Shown here in pieces: positions 5,416-5,560 of a stretch of 5,560 nucleotides of DNA. Location: assembly GCA_023437285.1 (NCBI GenBank), contig JAEZGP010000223.1, positions 1 through 5,560 on the forward strand, in the 5' to 3' direction. Made by a program: the position numbers and the translations under genes. Under the pieces are notes generated by a model. That model was not told where the DNA came from. It ran no database searches and saw only the letters and a list, made by a program, of their open reading frames with translations. The stretch is from Actinomycetes bacterium. Lineage in GTDB: Bacteria; Actinomycetota; Actinomycetes; Mycobacteriales; Micromonosporaceae. Each line of letters opens with the position of its first letter. Within the stretch, counting starts at the first letter, position 1.

Positions 5416-5560
5416 ATGCGCCTGCCCCCGACCCGCCGCCCCCGCCGCGCCACGTCACCGGCCCGCCCTCCGGGACGTGCCACATCACCAGCCGGCCGCC
5501 CGCGAGGTGCCGCCTTGCCGACCGGCTGCCGCCGCCGTGCCACTCCGCCGGCCGCTCGCC
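5416..5560 (+). CDS. Partial Arg/Pro-rich frame of 10-residue repeats, function unknown
   Basis: From ATG 5416 the frame stays open for 48 codons to the window edge. The product is very basic and reads as decapeptides: MRLPPTRRPR, RATSPARPPG, RATSPAGRPR, GAALPTGCRR, RATPPAAR. I do not recognise it. In related genomes a YraN (UPF0102) gene usually follows DUF2469, but its GxxGE motif is not present here, so this may be an N-terminal extension, a separate gene, or non-coding. CAGGCT at 5404-5409, a near match to the TAGGCT boxes upstream, lies 6 bases before the ATG; no Shine-Dalgarno is seen. For coding: the first two RATSPA units differ at three bases, all synonymous. Against: G/C third positions are only about 75% here, while the frame two bases later is about 96% but has no start codon. 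Confidence 0.35.
   Translation, partial: MRLPPTRRPRRATSPARPPGRATSPAGRPRGAALPTGCRRRATPPAAR
5446..5560 (+). repeat. Degenerate 30-bp tandem repeat, about 3.8 copies
   Basis: Units begin at 5446, 5476, 5506 and 5536 and share YGCCACRTCACC-like starts: CGCCACGTCACC (from 5447 by one phase shift), TGCCACATCACC, TGCCGCCTTGCC and TGCCACTCCGCC. The best-kept part is the first half of each unit; the last unit is cut by the window edge. The period is a multiple of three, consistent with a repeated peptide. Confidence 0.6.

Noticed and set aside
5171..5488. - strand frame entering from the right and covering the repeat region, with high third-position G/C
   Set aside because: It would run about 160 bases into the DUF2469 gene, and the synonymous differences between repeat units become amino acid changes in this frame.
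1..5560. A new defence, mobile or biosynthetic system in the window
   Set aside because: All complete genes belong to well-known housekeeping families in a conserved actinobacterial order; no transposase, integrase, toxin, CRISPR repeat or biosynthetic enzyme was found on either strand.

Overview
The window is a very GC-rich stretch typical of an actinobacterium, carrying a conserved housekeeping cluster read entirely on the + strand: rimM (5' end cut off) - trmD - rplS - lepB - lepB - NUDIX hydrolase - rnhB - DUF2469 gene, then a new repeat-rich reading frame that runs off the right edge. The gene order, the actinobacteria-restricted DUF2469 protein, two tandem signal peptidases behind rplS, the mycobacterial-type RNase HII and several SD-less starts preceded by TANNNT -10 boxes all point to Actinomycetes. 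A Micromonosporaceae-like genus is my guess, not something the sequence proves.

Region 1 (1-1714) is a translation block. RimM matures the 30S subunit, TrmD methylates tRNA at G37, and RplS is ribosomal protein L19. rimM and trmD are 15 bp apart; rplS follows after a 95-bp gap and has its own Shine-Dalgarno sequence. A perfect 13-bp hairpin with a UNCG-type tetraloop ends the block at about 1685-1714.

Region 2 (1820-3733) is a protein-export block. It holds two type I signal peptidases that overlap at lepB1 stop/lepB2 start. Both keep the Ser/Lys dyad. They differ strongly in architecture: LepB1 has a 147-residue Pro/Gly/Tyr-rich cytoplasmic N-terminus, a 25-residue insertion, two extra cysteines and a probable C-terminal anchor; LepB2 is the short form.

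Region 3 (3760-5330) holds a NUDIX hydrolase, RNase HII (removal of ribonucleotides from DNA) and the small DUF2469 protein. NUDIX and rnhB are stop/start coupled. rnhB and DUF2469 are linked by an 8-codon mini-ORF that overlaps both. Third-position base use changes abruptly in the middle of rnhB.

Region 4 (5331-5560) has two DnaA-box-like motifs, a strong hairpin, and a reading frame built of degenerate 10-residue (30-bp) repeats that continues past the window. In related genomes a YraN-family gene is expected here, but no YraN motif is visible.

No mobile element, CRISPR array, tRNA or rRNA was seen. The genes are mostly ordinary; the points worth a second look are the repeat frame at the right edge, the composition break in rnhB, the SD-less promoter/start arrangement and the mini-ORF relay.
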